Counted from the stretch's first letter, positions 16,401 through 24,070 are shown. The stretch is DNA of 64,000 nt from JABFRG01 sp046351415 (GCA_046351415.1 JAXLYO010000011.1:1-64000), one strand, 5' to 3'. The notes: generated from the sequence alone by a model not told the origin. Translations and numbers: made by a program.

Positions 16401-16478
16401 TTCAAAGCGATCGTAAGAAAAATTTACGAACAAATCCGTCGCAGCAGCACGCGACCCCCACCCGATTCCTCCGCATGA
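13476..16478 (+). CDS. hsdR: Type I restriction-modification system, restriction subunit
   Basis: A 1000-residue HsdR. The N-terminal PD-(D/E)XK nuclease has D138 and E152-x-K154 (segment VDLVLFVNGFPIATAELK). The SF2 translocase follows with Walker A SAGSGKS near 304-310, DEAH at 410-413, FFAFTATPKAK (motif III) and QTGFDQPLL / QTLSRLNRT near the motif V-VI region. A helical C-terminus binds the methylase core. With HsdM and HsdS it translocates DNA and cuts at a distance from unmodified sites. The start at 13476 overlaps the preceding TGA and has GGAGG at about 13462-13466. No disabling change is visible. It ends in an ATGA overlap with the next gene. Confidence 0.95.
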   Translation: MAKTKELHFEDAIEHHLVTSGGWAKGSPKDFDRETAFVSMEFFAFVEGTQPETWSELRKHHQSNLEAAVLDTLLKALDARGTLDVLRHGFKFFGKKIECAYFKPAHGMNPDILAKYGKNRLVVTRQVRFIEDGDQSVDLVLFVNGFPIATAELKNPLTNQTVEDAVAQYRRRDPRHALFRFKTRALVHFAADPDLVYMATRLSGDTTFFLPFNRGNAGGAGNPDHPSGYRTGYLWEEVWQRDSFLDILGRFAHLEVEEKKTPDGKTSTKETIVFPRFHQLDAVRQLEAAARRDGAGKSYLVQHSAGSGKSNSIAWLAHRLSSLHDEKDARVFDSVVVVTDRKVLDHQLQENIYQFEHKQGVVQKIDENSQQLADALASGTPIIITTLQKFPFVTEKIGKLPNRRYALIVDEAHSSQTGEAARHMKEVLAAKSLEDAEKEEGDDEETSEDHLLKVMASRGKQKNLSFFAFTATPKAKTLEVFGERDAEGRPKPFHLYSMRQAIEEGFILDVLKNYTTYKAYYRLVKAVEDDPKVNKKQATSQLARFMSLHPHNIAQKTQVMVEHFRQKVRHKIGGKAKAMVVTSSRLHAVRYKQAFDKYIAEQGYDIGALVAFSGVVKDPDFEDVELTEVGMNKGIKEKELPEKFDTDQYQVLLVANKYQTGFDQPLLHTMYVDKRLSGVQAVQTLSRLNRTTAGKEDTFVLDFVNDADEIQRSFQPYYEQTVVAESADPHQLYELQHRLEGMNVFWGQEVAAFCKYFYAPKAKQTVSDQAEMYRALGPAVDRFKGLDEEKQEEFRNALSGYVKLYSFLSQVMPFADEDLERLYSFARFLELKLPKDEKKARLDLDGDVALKYYRLDKLSEAQIVLSLAEPVALKSPTDVGTRKAKDEEVVLSEIIDVLNDRFGTEFTKADQLLFDQFIEEAKQDKEVVARALANPIDNFELAMKPKVEGLMIDRMDQNQEIVNRYLNDPAFQSAAFKAIVRKIYEQIRRSSTRPPPDSSA

Positions 16479-19400
16479 AACACCACGCCGGCACGCTACA
16501 ACTCACAGCCACCGACGTGGCAAACCTCTCCGCGTGCCGGCACCTCGTCACCCTCGACGTCTCGGTCCTTCTCGGCAAGCGCGCGCGGCCCAACACGTAC
16601 AGCGCCGTCACGACGCGACTCATCCAGCTCGGCGAGGCACATGAGCGCGCGTACCTCGACAAGCTCAAATCCGCAGGCCGCACGGTCCTCGAACTCCCCG
16701 CGAAGCTCGACGCCGACACAGCCGTAGCGCGCACCCACGAAGCCATGCGCACCGGCGCGGACGTCATCTACCAAGGCGCTCTCCGTGGCGACGGATGGTA
16801 CGGCCGCACCGACTTTCTCATCCGCGTCGAGACGCCTTCGCCTCATCTCGGTGCCTACTCGTACGAAGTCGTCGACACGAAGCTCTCTCGCGCAGCGAAG
16901 GGCCGGGCACTCCTCCAGCTCTGCCTCTACTCGAAGCTCCTCGAGGAAGCGCAGGGCTCGCTTCCCGCGGCGATGCACATCGTGCTCGGCGACAGCACGC
17001 AGCAGTCTTTCGCGACGCAGAACTACCTCGCGTACTTCAGACGCGCCGCGGCGGAAGTGCGCAACGCGGTGCACGCGGACGTGGACGCAGGCGAAGTGGC
17101 TCCGTTGTCGAATGACGCGCCTCCTCCTTCGTACCCGTCTCCCATCGAACATTGCGACATTTGCCATTGGCAGAGCGATTGCGAAAAGCAGCTTCGAGAT
17201 GATGATGACTTGAGTCTCGTGGCCGGCCTTACCTCGGCGCAACGGGCCATCCTCCGAGAGGCAGGAACCACGACGCTTGAAGAGCTCGGCTCGCTCGATC
17301 CGTCTGTCACCGTCGATGGGATCTCCTCCGCGACCTTTGTCCGCATCCGCGAGCAGGCATCGATCCAATCGAAGGGTCGGAAAGCCAAGCGCCCTCTCTA
17401 CGAGCTCCTCGACGAGACCGAAGCCGATCGCGGGCTCCTCATGCTTCCAGAACCTTCGCCGGGCGATCTCTTCGTCGATCTCGAAGGCGATCCGCTGGCG
17501 ATGGAGGGCGGCATCGAATACCTCATTGGCGTCATCGAAGCAGGCCCCGAGCGCGGCCGATTTACGGCGTTTTGGGGCACGAGTCGCGCGGAGGAGAAGC
17601 GCGCGTTCGAGGCCTTCATGGCGTTCGTGAAGGAGCGACGCGCGCTCGACCCGAACTTGCACATCTACCACTATGCTCCCTACGAGCCCGCGGCGTTCAA
17701 GCGCCTCGCGGCACGGCACAATACATGTGAGGCGGAGCTCGACGAGCTCTTGCAGGGTAGGGTCTTCGTCGATCTCTACCGCGCGATACGGCAAGGCGTT
17801 CGCGCGTCCGTCGAGAGCTACTCGATCAAGAAGCTCGAGCCGCTCTATGGTTTCACCCGGAAGGCGAACCTCAAAGACGCGGGCTCCTGCCTCGTCGCTA
17901 TGGCGACGTGGTTCGATCGGCGTCTCACGGAAGAGCCCGACGCGGAGCTGAAAGCCACCATCGCCGCTTACAACGAGGACGACTGCACTTCGACGCTCGC
18001 CCTCCGCGATTGGCTCGAAGCCCGGCGTGCGGAACTCGAAGCGAAGTCCGGCAAAGCATTCGACCGGCCAGCTCCTGGCAAGACTGTCACGGAGGAGCAA
18101 GCGGCACGCGACGCCGAGGTAGAGGCGGTCGCCGACGCTCTCACCGCGTCGCTCCCCGAAGCTGAAGGGGATTGGACGACAGATCAGCGCGCGACGTGGC
18201 TTCTTGCGCAGCTCCTCAACTGGCACCGCCGCGAAGACAAGTCTGTTTGGTGGGAATACCATCGGCTCAGGCGTCTTTCCGACGCGGAACTGACGGAAGA
18301 GTCTGGCGCCATCGGTCAGCTTACTTACGACCGCAACATGGGGAAGGAGAAGCAATCGATCCTTCATCGCTATCGGTTCCCGGAGCAGGACTACACGCTC
18401 AAAGAGGGGACCTCGGTGATCGACCCTCGGACCGAAAAGAGTCCCGGTCACATTCACGCCATCGACGATGCGGCGGGAACCATCGTGTTGAAGCGCGGCC
18501 GCAAGGTCGACGAAATGCCGCACCCCACATCGATCTTCGAACACGACCTCGTTCCGTCCACGCAACAGCGGCAGAGCCTGCTTCGCCTAGGCAAGTGGGT
18601 CGCGAAGAACGGCATCGATTCGCAGCGCAAAGAACACCGAGCCGAGCGCGCACTTCTTCGGCGAATGCCGCCGCTTCTACCGGACGGAACATCGATCGCG
18701 GGTGCCCGCACGTCCGAAGAATTGGTCGCCGTTGGCAAGCTGCTCGCGCGTACGATCGACGGGTCCGTGCTCGCCGTACAAGGTCCGCCCGGCGCGGGGA
18801 AGAGCCATCTCGGCGCAGAAATGATTGTCGAGCTCGTTCGCTCTGGCAACCGCGTGGGGATCGTTGCCAATAGCCACAAAGTGATCGGAAACCTGCTTAA
18901 GAAGGCCTGCGAGGCAGCGGAGCGCGCAAATCTGAAGCTCCCATGTATTCAAAAGGAATCGGACGAGCACAAGGGCGACTCGGTTCACCCTTTCGTCAAA
19001 CTCGCGGAGAACAACCCGGACGTCATCGATGCAATTGCCGCCGGTGCGAAGGTCGTGGCGGGCACCTCGTGGCTCTGGTCACGAGAGGACATGAAAGACG
19101 CGGTCGATGTTCTCTTCGTGGACGAGGCCGGACAGCTTTCCCTCGCAAACGTGCTCGCCTGCGCGCAAGCAGCAAACGGCCTTGTGCTCCTCGGCGATCC
19201 GCAGCAACTGAACCAACCGATCAAGGGCGTGCACCCCGCCGGCGCCGATGCTTCCGCGCTCGGTCACGTTCTGGGAGAGAAGAAGACGCTCGACGCGGAC
19301 TCCGGCATCTTCCTGGCAGAAACGTGGCGCATGCATCCAGACGTGTGCTCCTACATCTCCGACGCGTTCTACGATTCGAAGCTCGAGGCCCGCGCAGACC

Positions 19401-19924
19401 TCGCGAAGCAGCGCGTGAACGCCGAAGGCCTCTTCGATGGCGTTGGCCTCCGTCTCGTGAAGGTCGAACACCGCGGGAACACGAACGCTTCGGTCGAGGA
19501 GGCGACGCGCATCGGCGCGCTCGTGCAAGAGCTCTTGGCAAGCGGCGCGACGTGGACGGACAAGTATGGGAGCGTCGCGTCCATCACGGCCAAAGACGTG
19601 CTCGTGATCACGCCGTACAACGCGCAGATCACGGAGCTGCGAAGGCATTTGCCCGAAGGCGTCGCGGTTGGAACGGTGGACAAGTTCCAAGGCCAAGAGG
19701 CGCCCATCTCGATCTACTCACTCGCCAGCTCGACGCCCGAAGACGCGCCGCGAGGCATGGAGTTTCTGTACAGCAAGAACCGCCTGAACGTCGCGCTCTC
19801 TCGCGCGCGCTGCGTGTCGGTGGTGGTGGCGAGCCCCGCGCTATTCACCGTGCGCTGCAAGACGCCACGGCAGATGGAATTGGCGAACGCGTTTTGTCGG
19901 CTGTGGGAGATCTGCGACGCGTAG
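16475..19924 (+). CDS. TM0106-family Fe-S RecB-like nuclease / RNase H-like exonuclease / SF1 helicase fusion
   Basis: An 1149-residue three-domain protein. Residues 1-240 form a Cas4/AddB-like nuclease: TDFLIRV and YEVVDTK supply the catalytic acids and Lys, and four cysteines (C21, C227, C230, C236; C then CxxC-x5-C) match the Fe-S cluster pattern. Residues about 335-510 resemble a DEDD/RNase H-like exonuclease (DLFVDLEGDP, HYAPYEPAAF, YNEDDC). Residues about 740-1149 form an SF1 helicase with Walker A GPPGAGKS (770-777), VDEAGQ (883 on), GDPQQL, and a C-terminal TVDKFQGQEA / NVALSRAR block. TM0106 proteins are predicted DNA-end-processing enzymes. The ATGA overlap with hsdR places it in the restriction operon, where it may degrade HsdR products (inference). 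Confidence 0.85.
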   Translation: MKHHAGTLQLTATDVANLSACRHLVTLDVSVLLGKRARPNTYSAVTTRLIQLGEAHERAYLDKLKSAGRTVLELPAKLDADTAVARTHEAMRTGADVIYQGALRGDGWYGRTDFLIRVETPSPHLGAYSYEVVDTKLSRAAKGRALLQLCLYSKLLEEAQGSLPAAMHIVLGDSTQQSFATQNYLAYFRRAAAEVRNAVHADVDAGEVAPLSNDAPPPSYPSPIEHCDICHWQSDCEKQLRDDDDLSLVAGLTSAQRAILREAGTTTLEELGSLDPSVTVDGISSATFVRIREQASIQSKGRKAKRPLYELLDETEADRGLLMLPEPSPGDLFVDLEGDPLAMEGGIEYLIGVIEAGPERGRFTAFWGTSRAEEKRAFEAFMAFVKERRALDPNLHIYHYAPYEPAAFKRLAARHNTCEAELDELLQGRVFVDLYRAIRQGVRASVESYSIKKLEPLYGFTRKANLKDAGSCLVAMATWFDRRLTEEPDAELKATIAAYNEDDCTSTLALRDWLEARRAELEAKSGKAFDRPAPGKTVTEEQAARDAEVEAVADALTASLPEAEGDWTTDQRATWLLAQLLNWHRREDKSVWWEYHRLRRLSDAELTEESGAIGQLTYDRNMGKEKQSILHRYRFPEQDYTLKEGTSVIDPRTEKSPGHIHAIDDAAGTIVLKRGRKVDEMPHPTSIFEHDLVPSTQQRQSLLRLGKWVAKNGIDSQRKEHRAERALLRRMPPLLPDGTSIAGARTSEELVAVGKLLARTIDGSVLAVQGPPGAGKSHLGAEMIVELVRSGNRVGIVANSHKVIGNLLKKACEAAERANLKLPCIQKESDEHKGDSVHPFVKLAENNPDVIDAIAAGAKVVAGTSWLWSREDMKDAVDVLFVDEAGQLSLANVLACAQAANGLVLLGDPQQLNQPIKGVHPAGADASALGHVLGEKKTLDADSGIFLAETWRMHPDVCSYISDAFYDSKLEARADLAKQRVNAEGLFDGVGLRLVKVEHRGNTNASVEEATRIGALVQELLASGATWTDKYGSVASITAKDVLVITPYNAQITELRRHLPEGVAVGTVDKFQGQEAPISIYSLASSTPEDAPRGMEFLYSKNRLNVALSRARCVSVVVASPALFTVRCKTPRQMELANAFCRLWEICDA

Positions 19925-19968
19925 CCGCGCTCACCCTGCCGAGAAGAGCTCGTTCAACTTCGCCACGG

Positions 19969-19976
19969 ATTGCACG
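19969..19976. repeat. Target-site duplication (left), ATTGCACG
   Basis: This 8-bp sequence is repeated exactly at 21329-21336. Removing the element plus one copy restores a continuous reading frame of the PIN toxin C-terminus on the minus strand, which confirms the boundaries. Confidence 0.9.
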
Positions 19977-21328
19977 GGTCAAGTCCCTTGCTGTGTGTAA
20001 ATTCGGTCGCTCCGGGTACGTGTATCACGCAGCAATCGTCTGAGATGCCTCCTTGTTGAAGAGTGACATGTCGAGGTATCGGCGGTCGCTCCAGATTTCG
20101 GAGGCTTCGATAGCGACGGCGGTGACGAGCCGGAGAGCACTTGCGCGGTCCGGAAAGGCGCCGACTGCGCGGGTTCGACGTTTGATTTCGCCGTGCAAGC
20201 GCTCGAGGCTGTTGGTGGAGCGAATGCGCTTCCAGTGCGCCGAGGGAAAGGCGAAAAACTGGGTTGCCGCAGCGAAGCCATTTTCGAGGCACTCCATGGC
20301 CTCTGGCAGCTCACGACCGAGCCCTGAGGCGAAAGCATCTTTCTGCTTCTTCGCATCAACGAGAGAAGCGGCGTTGAAGATGTTGCTCACGAGACCGGCG
20401 AGGCGACCGCGGAGTCGGTGCGGCGCCTTCGTCAGGATGTTTCGTTCGAGATGCACGGTGCATCGTTGAAGCCTCGTCTCCGGTAGGAGCTTGCGCACGG
20501 CGCTCGCGAGGCCGCTGTGCCCGTCCGCAATGACAAGCTCGACGCCTGAAAGTCCTCGGCTCGTGAGCTGCGTGAGCAGCTCCGTCCAGCTCGCTTCGCT
20601 CTCCTCTGCGCCCATGGTCACGCCCAAGAGCTGGCGATGTCCGCGTTCGTCGACGCCGTACGCGACGAGAGCCGAGACACTCTCGACCGCGCGGGCCCAC
20701 CGTGCGTCCAAGAACGTCGCGTCGAGATAGAGATATCGAAACGCGCCGGAAATCGGTGCGGTGCGCAGCGCTTCGACCTGAGCTTCGAGTGACTTCGTCA
20801 CGCGACTCACCGTCGACCGGCTCACGTTCTTGCCCGTGAGCGCCTCCGCCACACGCCCCATGTCCCGCGTCGAGACGCCCTGCACGTACGCCGCCGTGAT
20901 GGTGTCGTCGAGCTCCTCGGTCCGACGCGCGTAGCGGTCCACAACGCCCTCGATGGGAGAGCCTGAATTTCGAGTCCTCGGGACCCGCACTTCCACTTCC
21001 CCCATCGAGGTCAGAAGTCGACGCAGGTACGTCCCGTTGAGCACGTCTTTGCGGCTCCCGACTCGCTCGTAGCGACGGGCTCCCACAAGCTCACGGACTT
21101 CTTGGTCGAGAACGGATTCGAGAACCAAACGGATGGCTCCACGGAAAAGGGACTGAAGGTCCGAATCGCGCGCTTCTTGCGCGACTCGAGGAAACGAGGC
21201 AACTTGCTTCATCGGGGAATCTCCTCTCCTCCCGGCAAGGAGGATTTGTTTTTCGTTCAATGAAGGAGCTTCCCCGCTTTTGCTTCGCAGGGCCGAATTT
21301 CGATCTACACAATCATAGGGCCACTACC
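19977..21328 (-). mobile_element. IS256-family insertion sequence (1352 bp)
   Basis: The element is bounded by imperfect terminal inverted repeats: the left end begins GGTCAAGTCCCTTGCTGTGT and the right end, read inward on the minus strand, begins GGTAGTGGCCCTATGATTGT; both continue GTA and reach an AAATTCGG block. It is flanked by 8-bp direct repeats and carries one transposase gene. Length, end sequence and duplication size fit IS256-type elements. It is inserted in a PIN toxin gene directly after the defence operon. Confidence 0.9.
20025..21212 (-). CDS. IS256-family transposase
   Basis: A 395-residue Mutator-like (IS256) transposase. The N-terminal region contains QEVRELVGARRYER and the DNA-binding TAAYVQGVSTRDMGRV. 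The DDE catalytic core has Asp in YLYLDATF, Asp in VIADGHSG followed by the C/H-containing QRCTVHLERN, and Glu in STNSLERLHGEIKRR. It appears intact. The start at 21212 is chosen over the open frame to 21260 because GGAG precedes it by about nine bases. It catalyses cut/copy transposition of the element that carries it. Confidence 0.93.
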   Translation of the reverse strand: MKQVASFPRVAQEARDSDLQSLFRGAIRLVLESVLDQEVRELVGARRYERVGSRKDVLNGTYLRRLLTSMGEVEVRVPRTRNSGSPIEGVVDRYARRTEELDDTITAAYVQGVSTRDMGRVAEALTGKNVSRSTVSRVTKSLEAQVEALRTAPISGAFRYLYLDATFLDARWARAVESVSALVAYGVDERGHRQLLGVTMGAEESEASWTELLTQLTSRGLSGVELVIADGHSGLASAVRKLLPETRLQRCTVHLERNILTKAPHRLRGRLAGLVSNIFNAASLVDAKKQKDAFASGLGRELPEAMECLENGFAAATQFFAFPSAHWKRIRSTNSLERLHGEIKRRTRAVGAFPDRASALRLVTAVAIEASEIWSDRRYLDMSLFNKEASQTIAA

Positions 21329-21336
21329 ATTGCACG
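21329..21336. repeat. Target-site duplication (right), ATTGCACG
   Basis: Exact copy of 19969-19976, immediately outside the right terminal inverted repeat of the IS256-type element. Confidence 0.9.
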
Positions 21337-21687
21337 AGACCACACGCACGGAGTGTTTCGAGCAGGTCCGGAACGGTACGCTTGGGATTCTTGAGCGCGT
21401 GCGCCTGCTCATGCAGGACGTTGACGATGGCGGCAGGCGTGAGGCCGTCTGCGAGGCTCTCGTACCCGAGGACGAGGCAGTCTGGCACGGCCCGATTGAC
21501 GAGCTCGCGCGTCCTGGCCAGCGCGTCGCTGGATAGATCGGGGCGTGATTCGAGAATCGAACGAAAGCATTCGTCGCTCGGACCACTTCGCCCGAACGAG
21601 GCCCGTGCGCGACACCCGCAGAAGCATGTCCCGGAGCGGTGCGGGAAACAGAACGCACGCGTCGTAAACGACGACGAATGCTATTGT

Positions 21688-22143
21688 TCAGTAGCCGAGA
21701 CCGTGTTTCTGAGCCTCGGCCGCTAGTTCGTCGAAGACGGCGGCGCGCTCTGCGTCATCTGCCTTCTTGTAGGCGAGAAGGTCGGCCATCTTGACTCGTC
21801 GATGAGTTCCAACGAGACGGCACGGAACTTTTCCTTCGTCGATGAGCTTCACGAGGAACGGACGCGACACGTTGAGAACGTCGGCTGCCTGCTGAGTCGT
21901 CAGCTCGGCGTGAACGGGAACAATCGTGACAGCGTTTCCGTTCGCCATTTGCCCGAGGATTTCGAGAAATAGCTCGAATGCCTCTTTTGGGACGGTGACG
22001 GAGAGGCTCTTGGCTTCCCCTTCGGCCTTGAGCAGAAGCGTGCGTGGCATCTTCCGCTTTGGAATGGTCGAGAGGGCCCGTAGGGCATCTTGCGCCTCAC
22101 GCGACGCCGCGGCAGACGGGAGTTTGAGCGCTGCAGTTTGCAT
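21688..22143 (-). CDS. Excisionase-type HTH antitoxin (partner of the broken PIN toxin)
   Basis: A 151-residue protein from the preferred start at 22143 (the frame is open to 22269). The N-terminal half is charged; residues about 85-135 form a MerR/excisionase-like HTH: LTTQQAADVLNVSRPFLVKL followed by IDEGKVPCRLVGTHRRVKMA. The C-terminus, DDAERAAVFDELAAEAQKHG, is the usual toxin-binding tail. Such genes sit directly upstream of PIN-domain toxins. Here the antitoxin is intact while its toxin is destroyed, so it is an orphan, and it may still repress related promoters in trans. Confidence 0.78.
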   Translation of the reverse strand: MQTAALKLPSAAASREAQDALRALSTIPKRKMPRTLLLKAEGEAKSLSVTVPKEAFELFLEILGQMANGNAVTIVPVHAELTTQQAADVLNVSRPFLVKLIDEGKVPCRLVGTHRRVKMADLLAYKKADDAERAAVFDELAAEAQKHGLGY

Positions 22144-22303
22144 CTTCTCGAGGATAGCTCTATTCGAAATAAACGCAACAATCGAAGCATCCGCATCGAA
22201 GACGCCTGTAGGTTCGGTTGATGCGCGCGCTGGGGTGAGCACCGCAGTCCCGCAAAAGCCCATTGCCAAGCCGCTGTCACCTCTGCGACGCTTTTTCTTA
22301 CCT

Positions 22304-22912
22304 ATGGCGAAAAGGCGCTTCGAACCTCCGCCGATGTTCGGCGACGCATTCGTTCTTCACGTGACGTTGAGGCACATCGAGCCCGAGGTGTGGCGCCGCA
22401 TCACGGTTCCCGTGTCGCTGCGGCTCTCGCAACTCCACGACGTGCTGCAGGGGGTGATGGGCTGGAAGAACACGCACCTGCATGCGTTTCATGTTGGGGA
22501 CATCCGGTTCGGTCCGTTTCATCCGGAAGATCCTGACATGCTTTCCACGATCGACGAGCGTGCGGCATGTCTTGCGGCGGTGACCAAAGTCGGGGCTTCG
22601 CTGCTGTACGTGTACGACTTCGGTGATGGCTGGGAACACGAGGTGAGGGTCGAGTCGCTCGTGCGTCGCGTCGGCCTGCACATGACGTGCAAGGAGGGAG
22701 AGCGCGCGTGCCCTCCCGAGGACTGCGGCGGTCCCCCCGGCTACGAAGAGCTTTGCGAGATCATGAGAAATCCGCGCCACCCCGAGTACGCCGAGCGCGC
22801 CCGATGGCTGGGCCGGTCGTTCGACCCGACCAAGTTCAGTGCGCTCGCCGTGAACAAGAAGCTCGCGACGCTATCGAGACGCTTTGCGGTCGGCATCGCG
22901 GCGGTGAAGTAG
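22304..22912 (+). CDS. Plasmid pRiA4b ORF-3 family protein
   Basis: A 202-residue protein of the pRiA4b ORF-3-like family. The hallmark segments are LHVTLRHIEPEVWRRITVP, LHDVLQGVMGWKNTHLHAF, YVYDFGDGWEHEV and the C-terminal DCGGPPGYEEL. These proteins are widespread on plasmids and in accessory regions; their function is unknown. A longer open frame from 21926 is rejected because it runs antisense through the antitoxin gene. The ATG at 22304 gives the normal length. It is transcribed divergently from the antitoxin across a 160-bp spacer. Confidence 0.85.
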   Translation: MAKRRFEPPPMFGDAFVLHVTLRHIEPEVWRRITVPVSLRLSQLHDVLQGVMGWKNTHLHAFHVGDIRFGPFHPEDPDMLSTIDERAACLAAVTKVGASLLYVYDFGDGWEHEVRVESLVRRVGLHMTCKEGERACPPEDCGGPPGYEELCEIMRNPRHPEYAERARWLGRSFDPTKFSALAVNKKLATLSRRFAVGIAAVK

Positions 22913-22961
22913 CTCCACGCCGGGTGAGCGGAAAGACATTCCCTGGTACCCTACGCCCACC

Positions 22962-23651
22962 ATGCGCATCATCTCGTGGAACTGCTGCGACGGCTTCGAA
23001 CGAAAATTCGGGCATCTCGAACGGCTCGCTCCCGACATCGCGATCGTCTGCGAAGTTCGACCAGAGTGCCTCCGCTCCGCCACCCTCACGACGCGCTCCG
23101 TGTGGCGCGGCGACGCGGGGCAGAAGGGCCTTGCCGTCATTTGCTACGGCGACTGGCGGGTCGTCGGCATGGGTCCCCAGATCGCGGAGAAGTGGTTCAT
23201 TCCCCTCGTGCTCTCGAATGGAATCCGCACCGTCCAGATCGTCGCCGCATGGCTTCATCCGAACCCCGACTATGTGTCTCCCACCAAAACTGCACTTCAG
23301 ACTCTGAAGACGTTCATCGCATCGGGTCCGACAATCATCGCCGGCGACTTCAACCAGAGTGTGAGCATGGACAAGAAGGCAGGAAAGGGGCGCCGTTTCG
23401 CTGAAGTGCTCGATGAACTCCGCGAAATGGGGCTCGCGAGTGCATGGCATGCACACACCGGCGAAGAACACGGCCAAGAATCGAGCGCGACGCTCTATAG
23501 GCGCTGGGCCGAGAGCTCCAAGTTCCATATCGACTTCGTCTTCTATCCGCCGCAAGCACTGACGATCTCGTCGGCAACGCTCGGCACGTTCGACCAATAC
23601 GTGGCGCCAAGGATCAGCGATCACGCACCGCTGTGCGTCGAATTTCTGTGA
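22962..23651 (+). CDS. Endonuclease/exonuclease/phosphatase family protein
   Basis: A 229-residue EEP-fold protein: MRIISWNCCDGF (catalytic Asn), IAIVCEVRPE (metal-binding Glu), AGDFNQSV (Asp/Asn), and SDHAPLCVEF (catalytic Asp-His). There is no signal peptide. It begins 49 bases after the pRiA4b ORF-3-like gene and may be co-transcribed with it. Compact length and lack of extra domains suggest a cytoplasmic nuclease or phosphatase; the substrate is unknown. A second EEP protein at 1313-2281 is only distantly similar. Confidence 0.8.
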   Translation: MRIISWNCCDGFERKFGHLERLAPDIAIVCEVRPECLRSATLTTRSVWRGDAGQKGLAVICYGDWRVVGMGPQIAEKWFIPLVLSNGIRTVQIVAAWLHPNPDYVSPTKTALQTLKTFIASGPTIIAGDFNQSVSMDKKAGKGRRFAEVLDELREMGLASAWHAHTGEEHGQESSATLYRRWAESSKFHIDFVFYPPQALTISSATLGTFDQYVAPRISDHAPLCVEFL

Positions 23652-23706
23652 GAATCCGCAAGTGGGCGTCGCCCCCAATGAAAGTATCCTTACATTGCGC
23701 CTACGT

Positions 23707-23736
23707 TATGAAAGGTTTGGCGACGAACCTTTCATA
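23707..23736. terminator. Perfect 11-bp inverted repeat, terminator or operator
   Basis: TATGAAAGGTT and its complement AACCTTTCATA flank an 8-base loop, 56 bases after the EEP gene stop. There is no T-run after it, so it is not a canonical intrinsic terminator. It could instead be a binding site or a recombination site. Confidence 0.45.
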
Positions 23737-23789
23737 GCGCCTGGCCGCCAGCGTCGTTCACCACCCGCCTCGCTTGCGGCCCCCTCCAC

Positions 23790-24002
23790 ATGAAACAACA
23801 CCAGACGTGCAACGAGTGCGGGAGTCTCTATCGCGGCGGAGCCTCGGCCATGCACGATCTCTGCGTCGAATGCGCACACGTTCTCTACGGATACCCACAG
23901 TGCCTCGACCCGGCACACGCAGTCGCTTCGAGCGTTACGCCGTGTCCCGCATGCGACTGGGATCGTTCGCGCTCCGCGTATGTTGCTTCACTGGTTCGTT
24001 GA
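23790..24002 (+). CDS. Small zinc-binding protein (three CxxC-type motifs)
   Basis: A 70-residue protein with cysteines arranged CNECG (residues 7-11), CVECAH (25-30), a YGYPQC...H segment and CPAC (52-55), suggesting one or two zinc ribbons. There is no signal peptide or membrane segment. It may be a small nucleic-acid- or protein-binding adaptor; no partner is evident. The C-terminal end overlaps the opposite-strand region downstream of the Cys-rich lipoprotein gene. Start codon support is modest, as no strong Shine-Dalgarno sequence precedes it. Confidence 0.55.
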   Translation: MKQHQTCNECGSLYRGGASAMHDLCVECAHVLYGYPQCLDPAHAVASSVTPCPACDWDRSRSAYVASLVR

Positions 24003-24070
24003 CCTGCAGCACTGACCTTTCCGTAAGCGAACTCTGCGCACCGACAATTCCACCGTCGGAGGCACAGGGC

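Larger units (their letters stand above)
19931..21684 (-). pseudogene. PIN-domain toxin gene, frameshifted, internally deleted and split by the IS256 element
   Basis: Read on the minus strand from about 21684, the frame gives VVVYDACVLFPAPLRDMLLR ... KWSE. After a 1-base shift near 21576 it continues DECFRSILESRPDLSS ... VPDCLVLGYESLADGLT. It then jumps directly to a C-terminal KNPKRTVPDLLETLRACGLV segment and Q at the insertion site. Across the duplication it resumes at 19976 as SVAKLNELFSAG and stops at 19931. Relatives normally carry about 45-50 more residues after DGLT, including the later catalytic acids, so this part is deleted. No normal start codon is seen after the antitoxin stop. 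The toxin was a ribonuclease-type PIN protein and is certainly inactive. Confidence 0.85.

Noticed and set aside
16496..18565. A 689-codon open frame on the minus strand
   Set aside because: Antisense shadow of the TM0106-family gene; no start site or recognisable domain.
21926..22303. N-terminal extension of the pRiA4b ORF-3-like gene
   Set aside because: The extension is antisense to the antitoxin gene and makes the protein far longer than its family; the ATG at 22304 gives the usual length.
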